Below, piece after piece: positions 10,648-22,500 of a stretch of DNA of 64,000 nucleotides. Each line of letters opens with the position of its first letter. Within the stretch, counting starts at the first letter, position 1. The notes below the pieces were generated by a model that saw only the letters and a program-made list of their open reading frames with translations, made no database searches and was not told the DNA's origin. This DNA is from Edaphochlamys debaryana (taxonomy: Eukaryota > Chlorophyta > Chlorophyceae > Chlamydomonadales), in assembly GCA_016858145.1 (NCBI GenBank), contig JAEHOE010000002.1:3410001-3474000 (forward strand), in the 5' to 3' direction. The translations under genes and the position numbers were made by a program.

Positions 10648-10737
10648 CAGGGCAAGACGGCCAGGCTGGGCCAAATCTGGTCAAACACCCGCCCCCAACC
10701 ACCTTACTTTCTGCCACTTTTCGCCACCAACGCAACC

Positions 10738-12102
10738 ATGCTCTCTCGCGCCACGCTGCTCCAGAGCGCGCGCAAGGGCCGGCGTCTCCCCGTTCGTCCC
10801 GTCGTGGCCGGCACCCGCACTGGCAGCGCTAAGCTGCGCCACGACCTGCTGCTCAACAGGACCTACAACCAGGGCCTGCTGAACATTTGGCGAACGGCTC
10901 GTGATGACCTGCTGGCTGGCGACGATGACCGCTCTGACCAGCCGGTCTATGGACCCAAGGGCCGGATGGCCACCTACGTTGTGAGTTTTGCATAAGTCAC
11001 TGATTCACGCCACCACACCGTCCGCGTGACCACTCGACCGCTACCAAGTCGGGACATGTCGACCGACAACCACGGACTTCTAACCCAAACCACTTCGCAT
11101 GTGTAGGACGAGCTTTGGACGAACTACCAGAATGTTCTGACGGAGGCGTACGCCCTGATTGATCGGGCGCGAGGCGCCGAGCAGCTGAACGACGAGCTGC
11201 GAGGCAAGCGCGCCCAGCTCCAGAACTCCCTGGAGCGTTATCGTTCGCAGCTGAGGATTCTGGGCGAGGACAACAAGCAGTACGCCGCGTACCAGAGCAC
11301 CCTCTTCTCCATGCTCGCCGACCAGGGCGCCGAAATCGAGAAGCTGAAGTCGGAACTGGCCGACAGCAAGGCTGAGCTGGACGCAAACAAGGCAGAGCTG
11401 GTCAACAGCAAGCGCGGGCTGATATGGGTCGAGACCGAGCGCAACATCCTCACCGTGCTGCTCGGCGTGCAGGTGACCGCTAACCTGATGAACCTGATGC
11501 CCGACGCCAGCCACGAGTGCCTGCGAGAGTACGCCAAGCTCTATGTCGGCATGCCTTCTCGCATGGCGCTGGGCGATACCAACGGTGGCTCGTACTGCCA
11601 CCCCGAGGCCACCTACCGTATCGACGATGCCATTTTCCGCCTGAACGCCACCCTGATCAAGTCGGGCGGCGTGCGGACGGCCCTCATTACCAACGCCTTC
11701 ACGGAGTTTCCCCCGACCGCCGGCTCCATTCCCGAGACCGTGACCGGCGAGATGCGGCTGGCCCCCAACCCGATTAACCCCGATCCCATGTGCGTGACCG
11801 CCATCGAGAAGGGCGTTGAGCTGGCCGTCACCTACCAGCAGAAGTACCTGGCGTTGCACTCCGGCCAGGGCGTCGGCTTCCCCCGCCGCCGCCCTCCTCC
11901 CTCCCCCTTCACCCCCGAGAACCAGCCCAGCGGCTCCAAACCCGGCGGCTCCAACTCCGGCGGCTCCGATGGCCCCACCGACCCCCGGCCGCACAAGAAG
12001 CGCAGCAAGGAGTGCCAGGCGGCCGCGGCCTCCGCCGCTGCCGCCGTGGCCGCCTTCATGGTGGAGGACAGCAGCGAGCCCGAGAGCATGGCGGCCGAGT
12101 AA
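10738..12102 (+). CDS. Retrotransposon 3' accessory ORF (ORF3), coiled-coil protein with one intron
   Basis: Two exons, 10738-10980 (81 codons) and 11107-12102 (331 codons plus stop), are joined across a 126-base intron (donor GTGAGT, acceptor TGTAG; phase 0), giving 412 aa. The N-terminus (MLSRATLLQSARKGRR) is basic and serine-rich, like an organelle-targeting peptide, though this may be chance. Residues about 90-185 are predicted to form a coiled coil by their heptad pattern (EIEKLKSELADSKAELDANK). The middle has a conserved-looking globular part, and the C-terminus is Pro/Gly/Ser-rich with an alanine run. I recognise no family and see no membrane segment, so it is not an obvious envelope protein. 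It lies between integrase and the right LTR, ends 84 bases before it, and has its own TATA box. It may be a captured host gene or a lineage-specific element protein. Confidence 0.7.
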
Positions 12103-12173
12103 AGTGAGAGTGGCGGATTGTGACAACGAACCGTGGCCAAACCTAGGCGCGGACACCTAGGGGACGCGGGGTA

Positions 12174-12184
12174 TAGCCAGAGCA
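12174..12184 (+). repeat. 11-base repeat on the left side of the 3' LTR
   Basis: TAGCCAGAGCA ends two bases before the right LTR and recurs at 13454-13464, where its first T is the last LTR base. The right LTR is thus bracketed by an 11-base direct repeat that the left LTR lacks. Confidence 0.8.
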
Positions 12185-12186
12185 GC

Positions 12187-13454
12187 TGTAGTGCGGCAGC
12201 ATGCGGGCCACGCCCTTCGGGTTGTCACACGTTTACGGATCGCAAGGGATTTGGTGTGTTCATGCCAGGCCGTGTGCGGTTAAGGCCTGTGAGGGGTAAC
12301 GAAGCAAGTAGCTTCGTGTTTTATTACTTAGGACTTGAGGGCACGGGGTTGCACGTCTTGACACCAAGCGGGCGGAAGAAAGTCCGTAATCGCCACACGC
12401 ACCGTCCATCTTCCACGCGGGGAGCATGCAATTGGGAACGAGCAGCATAAGGAGTACGGCGCGTTGACTGGCGCGTTATTCGTTGACTAGGGCGCGTTGA
12501 CTTTGCTCCATACGTTGACCAGGTGTACGTCCGTGTCTGGACCGTTGAATGGTGGTCTGTTCGGGTGACATGGGGCACTTGCGCCTCGTAGATGGAGCTG
12601 GAAGCCCAAGAGGGCGCTCGTAGCTTCTGTTCGTAGATCCTTTCGTAGATTGTACGGCACTCCGGGAGTATTTAAGGCCGGCCTCTCCGGCTGTTTGGCC
12701 ATGCCCCGAACCCACGTATTGGTTGCTGGAGCAAGTGACTCGAACCGAGCCCTGAACGCTCTGTGATTCTGTCCCTTCTGTAAGTCTGAGTGTGTGCTCG
12801 ATTGCGGCCCCTGTCCCCTCGAGCCCCTCTGCGCTATTCAGCGCCTAGCACGGCCCTTGGCCCCTGCACGCTGTCAGCCTGCAGTGCGACCCCTGCCCGA
12901 GCCCCCACGGACTGAGCCTCTGGGCCCTCCGTCAAGTGGTGCTCTCCAGCCTGAGCAGCCCAGCTCAGCCCCTCCAGAGTCAGCCTGGCTCTGACCCGCT
13001 GCGTCTGCCTTTACTGTGCGCGCGAGCGGAGGCGAGCGCGTGCCTTACAGCCCGCTTCGCTTGAACTCCCCTTAGCCCTGCCCATTGCGCACGCCAAGCC
13101 GTGTCCTGTGGTCACACCTTGACCCGGCACGCAGTCTCACGGAGCGCCTGCCGTCACCCTGACGCTGTCAGTGCCTCTATCTCCCCCTCGATTCAATATC
13201 AGTTACCCGTGACGCTTCCGCAAAGCAAGACTTCCGCTGCGCAGATTCCCTGCTGCATTCGCCTGTCCGTTGATTGAGCCCCGCAACGTGACACGCACCC
13301 CACCGGCAGTGACAGAGACTGGTGCCAGTGTCCCCACACACTGAGCCCCGGGCACCTCACGACGCAGCAGAACGGTCCTAGGGCAAGCCAGCACACCATT
13401 CTGGAACGCGCAAAAATTTTGTGTGGTTACTTGTTTGGTGGTGCTCCGCTTTCT
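12187..13454 (+). repeat. 3' LTR
   Basis: 1268 bases, two differences from 3165-4432 by direct reading. The TATA-like box is at 12669-12676. The short spacer before it has a purine-rich AGGGGACGCGGGG at about 12159-12171, a weak polypurine-tract candidate for plus-strand priming, but it is not directly adjacent. Confidence 0.92.
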
Positions 13455-13464
13455 AGCCAGAGCA
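13454..13464 (+). repeat. 11-base repeat on the right side of the 3' LTR
   Basis: TAGCCAGAGCA, identical to 12174-12184. It is followed directly by AGCG, which matches the four bases before the left LTR (3161-3164). Confidence 0.8.
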
Positions 13465-14847
13465 AGCGCATGATGAGGCCTATGTTTGGATGAGCTCGAT
13501 AAGTAGGGCCCTGTGATTATAACTGAAGTGTCTTGGCCTTCAAGGACTGTGAACCGCTTCGTAACCTGGGAGCCGCAACTAAAGGGAATACCTGCACTTC
13601 TTCTCTGCCAATTCATGGGGCGATCTCGCTTGGCCCCAGTGGTGAGGTATCTCAAGCGGCAGTGCTGAATACTCGGCTGTCCGGGGTTCGGGAATAGCGT
13701 CAAGACTGTGACCTCGAGGTGGTGAATATTGGGGCGTGCGATGTGGTTCTGGCAGTCCGGCACGCTCGTCATGTCAGGGGGGGGATAGGAAGTGCAATCA
13801 ACTATACAGGGAGTACTGTCCAGGGGTCCGACCCAAGTGAAAGTGTCAAGACTGTGGCCACGAGCTGGTGAACATTGAGGCGTGCGAAGATGTGGTGTGG
13901 CTCTGGCAATACAACCAAATAGGCTCAATTAAATAGAAGGTGGACACCGCGTCTTGACCGGCTGACTACTGCACTATTCTCCCCATTTGGCTTCTGGCTT
14001 TAGGGCCTTTTGGGAACACAGGCTTCCAGGGGCACCTGTCCATCCTAGTGGGCGCTCTCCGTGTAACCACTGCGCTGGCGGAACTTGACGCCAACCTTGC
14101 CATGCCCAGCGGCTGCTCCATGCAATGCAAGCACACCGGTGAAGATGCATGCATCATCCCCTCATGCAAGCAGTCCAGGCCTACGCACAATGCATTAAAT
14201 GCATACATGCGATCGGGGTCCGTGCAATACACCCTGCGGTATGTCAAGGTCCCAGCCTGTAAAAGTAAGGTTCCTCTCACATTCCGTCCTGCACACGGTA
14301 CCGGTTACCGTCAGCGCTGGCGCCGCATGAGTGCAAGCAATGTGCACATTTCAGAAAGCCAGCTCCGATGCAATTGATAAGGTGCAAGAGTTGAATGAAA
14401 AGAATGTCATCCGCGTTACTCAACGTCTATCGGCCGCGCAATGTTGCAGCGCTGCCCACCAGCACCAAGCAAGCCACTTCAGCGAATGCACCTCAGCGAA
14501 CGGTGCTGCCATGTTGCCAGCCCACCCTGCTGATCCCAACAGCTGCAAAGTTGATGATATCCGTATGCTTCGACCCTTTATTTCTTCAATCCAAAGGGGG
14601 CCTCTGTGTAGCACCCTTGCCCAAGCGGCCCTGACTGACCGCTTCGACCCCTCACCTAGCTAGGCCCCACTGGCCCCACGCAGATACAGGCGTGAGGCCT
14701 TCTTTCCAAAACCCAGGCTTCTTAGATAGAGGGACTGAACCCTCCTGGTCATTGCCTATGCGTCGTTGGCCGTGCCCCACGCGCTCCCCGTGCTGGGCGC
14801 AAGCGCTGCGAAGGCGCGTGGTTACGGAACCCCTATTTCATCTTGGC
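13465..14847. other. Non-coding region between the retrotransposon and the minus-strand receptor gene
   Basis: No supported coding exon. It contains an imperfect direct repeat of about 58 bases: 13698-13755 (GCGTCAAGACTGTGACC...) and 13845-13905 (GTGTCAAGACTGTGGCC...). It also holds a degenerate copy, about 14752-14806, of the neighbouring gene's last coding bases (14843-14895). The part nearest 14847 should be the 3' untranslated region of the minus-strand gene; I could not place its polyadenylation signal. Confidence 0.5.
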
Positions 14848-17800
14848 CTAGGCGTCATTGGCCGCCATGCTCCCCATGCTGGGCGTGTGCGCCACCTTGG
14901 ACCTCCGGCGCCGCCGCAGTCCGGCCCTGAGGCTGATGTGGCCCGACACCCGCGCGCGGGCCGAGCCCAGCGCCTGCCGCACCCTGCGGCTGGCAGTCAC
15001 CACGGACTGCAGCGCGCTCCTGCGGGTGGGGGCGCGAGTGGCATTGGATGGGGTAGCAGAGGGACAGGGGTGGGGGGGAGAAGAGACCACAGGCAGGAGT
15101 GTCGAGGCGGGACGAGGCGGGGCAACGTTGCGGCGGGTATTTGCTGTGGTTTTACCGTGAACCGTGAACTGACCCCACCTGGAGCAGTATATGATGAGGC
15201 CCACGAAGGCCGCCAGGAGCATCACATTGATTGACACAATGACAGCGCCGATGATGGTCTGAGGGGATGCAAGGATGCGGTTTCGTTCTTTTGACGTCAC
15301 TTGGCGGCAGATAGGGGCCGACGTGGGTCAGCGTGGCGGGTGCGGCAGAGAGGCCCCGCCCTATAGAATAGGTAGGATTGTGGTACATGCCAATGTGCGC
15401 TGCAGGTGTCACTCACGTCGTCGCTCGCCTTCCTGCTGTCCGCTGCAAACAAGCCCAGGAGGACCGTGGAACTGAGAACTGCGGGTGGGTGGGCGGAAGA
15501 GCACATGGGGGCTTGGGAGATCAGGGGGTTCGGGTTCGGCTCTAGCACACACAGAAACTGGGATACACCGTATGACATGCCACGTGGCCAGGCATGCCGG
15601 CATGATGGCATGTGGTGACCTGTGACGTACGGTGCTTGGGAGCATGCATGCATGCCGGTTACGCACGCACCCGCCATGGAGGCAAAGTCGAGCAGGATGA
15701 GCGCTGGGTGGCTGAGCGGGGCGCAGGCGACGTTGATGGCCGAAATGACGGACATGGACAGAAGCATGACAATGGCCTGTGTTTGTGGGGGGTGGGGGGT
15801 AGCAAGCAGCGAACCAGCTGGGGTGAGGGGTGCCATTGGCGGGCGCCTTGAGTTCCGTACTCTTAGTAAAGCCCCTTGGAAGGCACTGCAATGGCGTTAC
15901 CAAGGCCTGGGACTGAAGCGGGCCTTCAAGGGACACCAAGCCCTTTCAAGAATTTCCCCGCTTGCCGTACACACCTGTTGCGTGAGGCTGAGCGCTCTCC
16001 CGAACACGTCCACCACCACCAGGGCAAGCATCTGCAGCTGGACCACACTCTCCCACCACCACCAACGCCGCCTGAGGGGAAGCGGGGGTTTGCTAGAGTT
16101 TGACACGTTGCCTGCTCACCAATGGTCTGGCCACACCGGGCTTCCGCAGGCGCCGCCAAGGGACTACACACGGCCTGCCTACTGCTTCTCAAGTGATCCT
16201 CTGGCCCTGGGCCACATGTACAGCAGCTTAAGCCACTTGGCACTCGCACTATGATGCTTTCCGTACTCACTTGTATCGCGTGTACAAGAACCCGTACACG
16301 AGCTGTGTCTTCTTCAGGTGGAGCTTATCCCGATGCAAGTACAGCAAGATGGCGGAGGCGATGGGCGGTCCGGCACACACCAGCAGTACAGCCACGATGC
16401 CCACGGGGACGTACAGGGTGGCATGCTCGCCCGCATAGCAGGCGAGGTCCATGTTAGTCATCCAGTAGCCTGAGTCAGATGTTGCCTGGAGGACGGAAGG
16501 GGAAGAGAGTGTTAGGGGAGTACCCAATGAGGAGATACCTTCCAAGGATGGAGTTGCGCGGGCCAGCGAGAGGACATTTGCTGTCAATGCTCCGGAGCCC
16601 CGCCCCCGGCCGCCCACCTGCTGCAGCTCCGGGTAGGGCCCACTGCCGTCATCCAGTCGGTAGCAGGCAAAGATGGACAGAGCGGCCTGGGGGGTAAGGG
16701 GGCGCAGCGAGGGCGCAGAACGCAAGGGGAGCAGGCACTTCACGGGGCACGAACCGAAGCCCCGCCCCGCCCCGCCCCGCCCCGCCCCGCTACCTAGCCC
16801 TCCTGCCCACCTGCGACCAGGTGGAGTAGAGGATGAATACCACCACGAAGACGACCACACAGAGCTGCCGGGGAAGGCTGAGGGTTGAGAGTTGGGGCGT
16901 GGGGAATGGGCATCAGCAGGATCAAGGCATCAGGGTCAGGGTAGAGCACGTCTCCAGCTTGGGGCCGCGGGTGAGTCAGCGCCTCCGACGTGTGCCCTGT
17001 ACTGTGCCTGCCCCCTCCCTCCACCGTCCAGACCCACCAGGGGCTGCGCCTGCCTGGCCCATCCCGCCCTACCCTGGCCCACGCACCTGAGTATGGTGTC
17101 AATCATCATGTGCTTCTTCCTCGGCTTCTGGTCGCCCTTGCCCTCCGTGCTCTCGCCATCTCCATCACGACCCTCCTCGTTTTCCGTACCGTCCTCCCCG
17201 TCCAGGCCCTCTGGGGCCTCGCCCTTCCCCTGCCCATCCTTGCGCGCCGGTGCCGCCCGGGAGACCGCAGCTTTGCCGTCCACTGCTGAGTCGGAGCGGA
17301 AGGAGCCCTCGCCCCCATTCACGCTGGGCTGTCGGCCCGTGGACGCCTGGTGGCGCAGGGCCGAGTCATGGCGCAGCGAAGGCGAGGCGGCGCGGCCCGC
17401 CCCAGCCTCGGAAACGGTGCGGGTCGGGAAGAGACTGGCGGACGCACGGGGGCTGTGGACCGAGCGCTCGGCCCCGGCGATGCCGCCGATGCGGTTTCCT
17501 GCGGCCGTGCTCTGAGGAAGGAGCAGCAGGCGAGTCTGCTGCTGCTCTTGAGGCTCCTGCTGGGGCGATTCCTGCCCTCCTCCGTGGTCCGTGACGTCAT
17601 CAAAGTCCTGAACCTTGAACCCAGCCGCAGCCGTGACAGCCGCGTCGTCTCGGCTGGCTCTAGCTGGGCTGCCAGGAATAGCAATCATCGGCTGCTGTAA
17701 CGCAGTGGTCAGATTTGCGGGCCGGTCGCCCGCAGCGCTGGAGGACCGTCCGTTTCTGCGCGGGCTGCCCGGCGGCGGAGCAAAGGCAGCGTCTCCGTGG

Positions 17801-19584
17801 AAGGACGGCTGCTGCGACAGCCGGCTGGGCCCCACGCCGCTGAAGGACCGGGCCGGGCTGCTGGGCGCAAGCGACGGCTTGCGACCCAGGAGGCCGCTGC
17901 CCACGCGTGCGGCAGGGGCGTGTGACGGCTTCCACGCGTGGGGCGCGGCCATGGCGTCGAGTAGCGGCATCGGAGTCGACGGAGACACGGCTTCCAGGCT
18001 GTAGCGGTTGGGTCCAACAGCATCCACGACGTCTGCGCCAGCAGTAGTAGCCTCGCCGCCCAGAGATACCAGCCCCGCAGCTGAAGCTGCGCCGTCTTCG
18101 TCTCCCTCCGGCGGAGGAAGCGCTGTGACGGCCGTGGTCTCCAGGACCAGCCGGGGCGGCGGGTGCAGCAGGTGCACGCCGCTGTCCTCAACCCCGCCGC
18201 CGCCCCTGGGATGGACGCTGACGTCAGCCAGCGGGCGGTCAGGGGACGCGGGCGGCTCGGCTAGTCCAGCGGCTCGCGGGTCATCATTGCCTGCTGCGGC
18301 CTCCACGCCTTCCGCCACGGCTTGTTGTGCCGCCTTGCCGCCTTCACCGGTGGTCAAGGGCGGTTCGCGGCGCTCAGAGATGGAGCCTTCACCGCTGGGG
18401 CGCGCCGAGGGCATTTCGTCAAGGTTGTCGGCTGAGGGGACGTCCTCCTCCGCAACGGGGGCCGAGGCCTTGCGTGTGGACCAGGCCTCGCGCCCAAACA
18501 CGAGCCACCTGCGCAGCGGTGGGTTGTGGCCCATGGACTTGCTTGGCGGGGGTAGGCATTGCTCGGCAGGAGGACAGACAGAGACTCAAGCTTCGTTGAT
18601 TCACACAAATGTCCCTCCTTGGCCTGCAACTGCAAGTGTGCGTGCGGGGAACTTCCTGCCCGGCCTCGCTCACCTCATGGCCCAGACGAGTCCCACCATG
18701 GCGATGACCAGCAGGGGCTGGATGAGGCCGGTCAGCGTCTGCGTTGGCGGCGGGACGATGGGGGCCGTGTAGGGCTTCGGGACGGCGTTGAACGTCTAGC
18801 CAACGTGGATTCGCGCCGCAATGGATCTGGCTGGGCGCCCCAGTGCTGCACTCATGCCGTACATGCCGTACCATACACCCGCCCGGACCAGCTCACCTGG
18901 ATGCGCGCCGCCTCAGCCGCGTCCGCCTCTGGGAAGAGGCACGAGGGGCTGTAGGAGAATGCGCTCTGAGCGCCCGAGGCGCTGCGGAGCACGCCCTGCG
19001 GCGTTGTGGTGGGTCAAGCGTTTTTAACGGTCCCACGTAGAGCGTGCCTCTCCCCAAGGCTACAGCTCCGTCCAGATCCCTGTGACCCCTTCAGATCCGC
19101 ATCCCTGTGACCCCACCTGGAACTGGACGATGATGGGCGGCCAATCCATGCTGAGCCGCGTGACGGTCACGAAGATCTGTCGGATGGAAGGACGGGCGGG
19201 TGAGACTCAGGCCTTGTAGCCCCTCCCCGGCGTGGACCCTGAGGTTTCCTCGGAAGGAATACCCATCGCCCCATAAGGGAACATGGTGTCACTGATTGAT
19301 CCTCTACATTCAACACGTGCTTTGCAAACCCATGCCAACCCTCATACACTCCCCAACACAACACGGTCTGCTGCTCACCTGGCAGTGCACCAGCGCGGCC
19401 TTGAGCACGTCGCCCGCCGTCATGCGCTCCACCTCCACCCCCTCCACCACGCCGTACTTGGTGCCCTCGCTCTCGCGCAGGTTCGTCCACACCGTGTACA
19501 GCCCCAGTACGGCGCTGGACATGAACTGCAGTACACCCAGGGCTGCGCTCCAGTCCACGGACTGGCAGCTCTCGCACTCGAACT
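14848..19584 (-). other. Gene A: C-terminal multi-pass membrane module, exons 31-43
   Basis: Exons: 19379-19584, 19117-19176, 18897-18995, 18674-18738, 17087-18508, 16811-16877, 16618-16686, 16271-16485, 15975-16071, 15671-15776, 15417-15478, 15179-15258, 14848-15019. Hydrophobic segments include ALGVLQFMSSAVLGLYTVW, LIQPLLVIAMVGLVWAM, VVVFVVVFILYSTW, YVPVGIVAVLLVCAGPPIAS, VVQLQMLALVVVDVFG, VMLLSMSVISAINVACAP, VLSSTVLLGLFAAD and IVSINVMLLAAFVGLIIY. The 1422-base exon 17087-18508 encodes a Pro/Ser/Ala/Gly-rich, probably cytoplasmic loop. The tail is Arg-rich. Short exons, one or two per membrane span, are conserved in the paralogue. Confidence 0.8.
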
Positions 19585-22500
19585 CTGCATGTACCGGTGT
19601 CAAAGCCAGAGCACGGGGGGCAAGAGCACGGCCCGTTTGAGAGTGAGAGATGTAAGCGTAGAGTGCATGTGATCTTGACATGACGGCCCGTGCTATTAGG
19701 GCGAGGGGCCGGTGGTGGACGAGCCTGGGGTACGAGGCTGTGCGACTTTTCCAAGGCCCTTGGCCTCCCTCCGCCTCACCAGGCGTAGTGAAGTGTCCCT
19801 TCTGGCAAACGGTGCAGGCGCGGCCGCCGAAGCCATCAGCGCACTGCTGCTGCATGTAGCTGGGGGGCCAGAGGGAGGAGAAGGGCGGGGCGCACGTGTT
19901 GCAGGGTCAGCGGTAGGCAGGGTTAAGGGCTTGCTTGGCGGCCGGGCCCCGGGCCTTGCTTCGCACCCGCACCCGCACCCGCGCCCTCTTGCATCCTCGC
20001 TCCCCCACGCCCCGCCCACCTGTTTGGGTGGTGCGCCTGCACGCCCCACAGCAGGCAGGCGGTGGGGCTGTCCCCCTGCTCCATGTCTGACTGGGAGGCG
20101 CTGGGGTCGGCCAGGACGGAGGCGCCCGGGGGCCACTGGGCGTACCACAGAGACTCACACGACCGCAGGCCGCGGACCCGGGGGTCGTTTTCTAGGATGC
20201 TGGTGCGGACCGCGGGCGCCTGAGCAGTGCGAGTCGTCGAGGCAGCAGAGGCGTTGCTGCCCGCTGCGGTAACGTTGATGTCTGTCCAGAAGCCCTCACA
20301 TGCGGAGGACTGCGCATGGGGCAGGGAAAGACGTTGTTGACAAGCGTTAGCGCACGGTGGTTTAAGTTGCGCTCGTGACCTCGAAATTCTCGGCTCCAGA
20401 AGCACAGCAGACATATCCGAGCAAGAAGCTAGCGTACCTGGGGGCACAGGTGCATTTGTGTGCTGTTGGCGGCGGAGTGCCAGTAGCCGGGCAGGGGCAC
20501 GACGGCGGCTCCACCCGGGCAGTAGGCACCCTGCAGCGAGAAAGGGGGTGTGGATCAGCAAGCGAGGGAGACGCAGCGGTGTCATACATGCTGTCGTACA
20601 TGTCATAGTACATGCTGCGCTGCACGATATCCTTCCCTTTCCTCCCTGGTTGCACCAAGCCTCACCTCTGGGCAGTTGTTGCAGATAGACGCGGACTGCT
20701 CCTGGACAACCCATGACTGGATCCTCTCGGTGACCACCCCTGGAACGCGGCCCAGCGCTGCCAGAGTGAAGCTCTCAGAGGTGACGCCCACTTGTGCCAT
20801 CGCCTCTCCAATGAGCTCCTAAGAGGATGGCAGTTGGCAGGGTATGGCAGCACCGGGTGAGCAACTCACAAGCCCAGCGGTTGTCCAACCCCCTTCATTC
20901 CCCGCCCACCTGCAGGTCGGGCCGCGAGTCCGTCCAGAAGGAGTACTGGTCGTCGGTGCACACGATGCAGCTGGTCAGGCTCCTGTGGCCCGGGAAAGGG
21001 GATGCAAGAGCAAAGGGAAGCGGCGGGCAGGTCGGTTGAGAGGAGCCGACTGACCGTGCCCCCCTGAGATTTCTCGCCCCTCCACGCAAGACCTCACCAG
21101 CGAAGGTCCAGGCGCTCTCCGGGGTTGCACGGAGTGATGTAGATGGGTACTTGGATGGCCAGTCCGCTGGCGTTGCCGCTGTTGGACTCCGCGCGGATGC
21201 TAAGAAAGTAGTATCCTGGCCAACCGTTCAGAGAGACCTGTTAAATGCAAGGGTGAAACACAAGGTGGACGAACACAGAGTAAACAGCCCACGGACCGCC
21301 GTACTACGGTGGGTAGTACCCATAATGCACATCAACCGCAACCCTTAACCGCTTCACCTACTTCACCTCCCCTTCACCGCGCGCCGCACCTGGTCAAAGA
21401 TCGCCAAGCCCCGCAGGAGCGGCACGGACAGGTCAAAGGCTTCGATGGAAGCAAACGACGAGGCGTTCTTGGAGTTGGCCCACGCGACGGCGCTGGGTAC
21501 CGTGCTCAGCCACACCGGCAGCTCCGGGACGATGCTGACCCGCACCAGGTACTCGCCCTCGGCTGTGGATTGGGGGATGGTCATGGGTTGGAGGGGTGGA
21601 CGGTCAGGTCTGGTGTGTGTACGGCACATGGTACAAAACCCCCCTGCCCGTCTCCCCCTTTGCCCTCCCCGCTCCCCGCCGCTCCCCAGCCCAGCAGCCG
21701 GTACCCAGACCCACCGATGCCCTTCGCTAAAAGACCAACCGCTGCTCAAGCCCTTGCTCCCAGTACTCCCAGGTCCCCGCACAGACCTGCAGTGAGCCTC
21801 TCGCCCAGGCCGTCTACCATCTCCACTCCGATGCTGTACGTGGCCCCCATCTGGAGCGTGATTTGCCCCGTCTTCGCCGCAGGCTCCAACACCGCTGCCT
21901 TGCTCGCGGTGCTGAAGTTCGCCTGGCCAGTGAACGGCCGTACGACTTTGACCGAACCGTCAGTTGCATAGATGCTCTCCAGACGGAGTGTGTTGGGGGC
22001 GAGGCCTAGGTATGCGATGGACTTGTCCTGAAGGGCGGAGGTCATGCGGTCCTTCTGGGCCTCCCCAAAGGTCGTGATGTACGACAGCTCGCGGCAATCG
22101 TCCAGGGCGCGAAGGAGCAGCTCTCCACGGGCGGGCAGCAATGGGGCCGAAGCGTTGCCTGTGCCGACTGCAGATCAAGAGGCAAACAAATGGGCGGGGG
22201 AACGGGGCGGTCAGAGCAGATTCAGAGCGGCTCAGGACAGGGCGAGCGAGGGCAACAGCCATGTCAGGTTGCGGGAGGCACGGCAGCACGTGCTTCCATG
22301 TTAGGGGCCGCTATGTCGCCGTGCGTACCGCGGTACGCAGCCTTACCCAGGAAACTGTCGGCCACCAGCCACAGCCCCGCCTCCGCCGCCGCCAGCTGCT
22401 GCGAGACGTCGCCCGAGGCGGATGCGGGCACGACCGAGGGCGTCGCTGCGCCCGTGTCCTCGGGGCGGCAGCTCACGGCGAGGGAGGAGGCAGAGGTATC

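Larger units (their letters stand above)
3165..13454 (+). mobile_element. Ty3/gypsy-like LTR retrotransposon with internal pol deletion and an extra 3' ORF
   Basis: Two direct repeats of 1268 bases (3165-4432 and 12187-13454) flank gag, protease-RT and integrase reading frames, all on the plus strand. The order protease, RT, integrase is that of Ty3/gypsy (Metaviridae-type) elements; copia elements put integrase before RT. A primer-binding-site-like TGG starts directly after the left LTR. Pol lacks the second half of RT and all of RNase H, so this copy cannot be autonomous. The LTRs differ at two sites by eye (T/C at 3635 versus 12657; C/T in the GTCAGCCCGG stretch near 3966), so the insertion is young. 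A fourth ORF with an intron lies between integrase and the right LTR. A possible 4-base target duplication AGCG is at 3161-3164 and 13465-13468, but 10 extra bases sit between the right LTR and the second copy. Confidence 0.9.

Noticed and set aside
10738..12102. Envelope protein, which would make the element an endogenous retrovirus-like agent
   Set aside because: The extra ORF has no convincing signal peptide plus membrane anchor, and its best feature is a coiled coil; a third ORF alone does not make an envelope gene.
15622..16254. Long plus-strand open frame opposite gene A
   Set aside because: It crosses several well-supported minus-strand exons and introns and has no domain; GC-rich codon bias makes antisense frames open.
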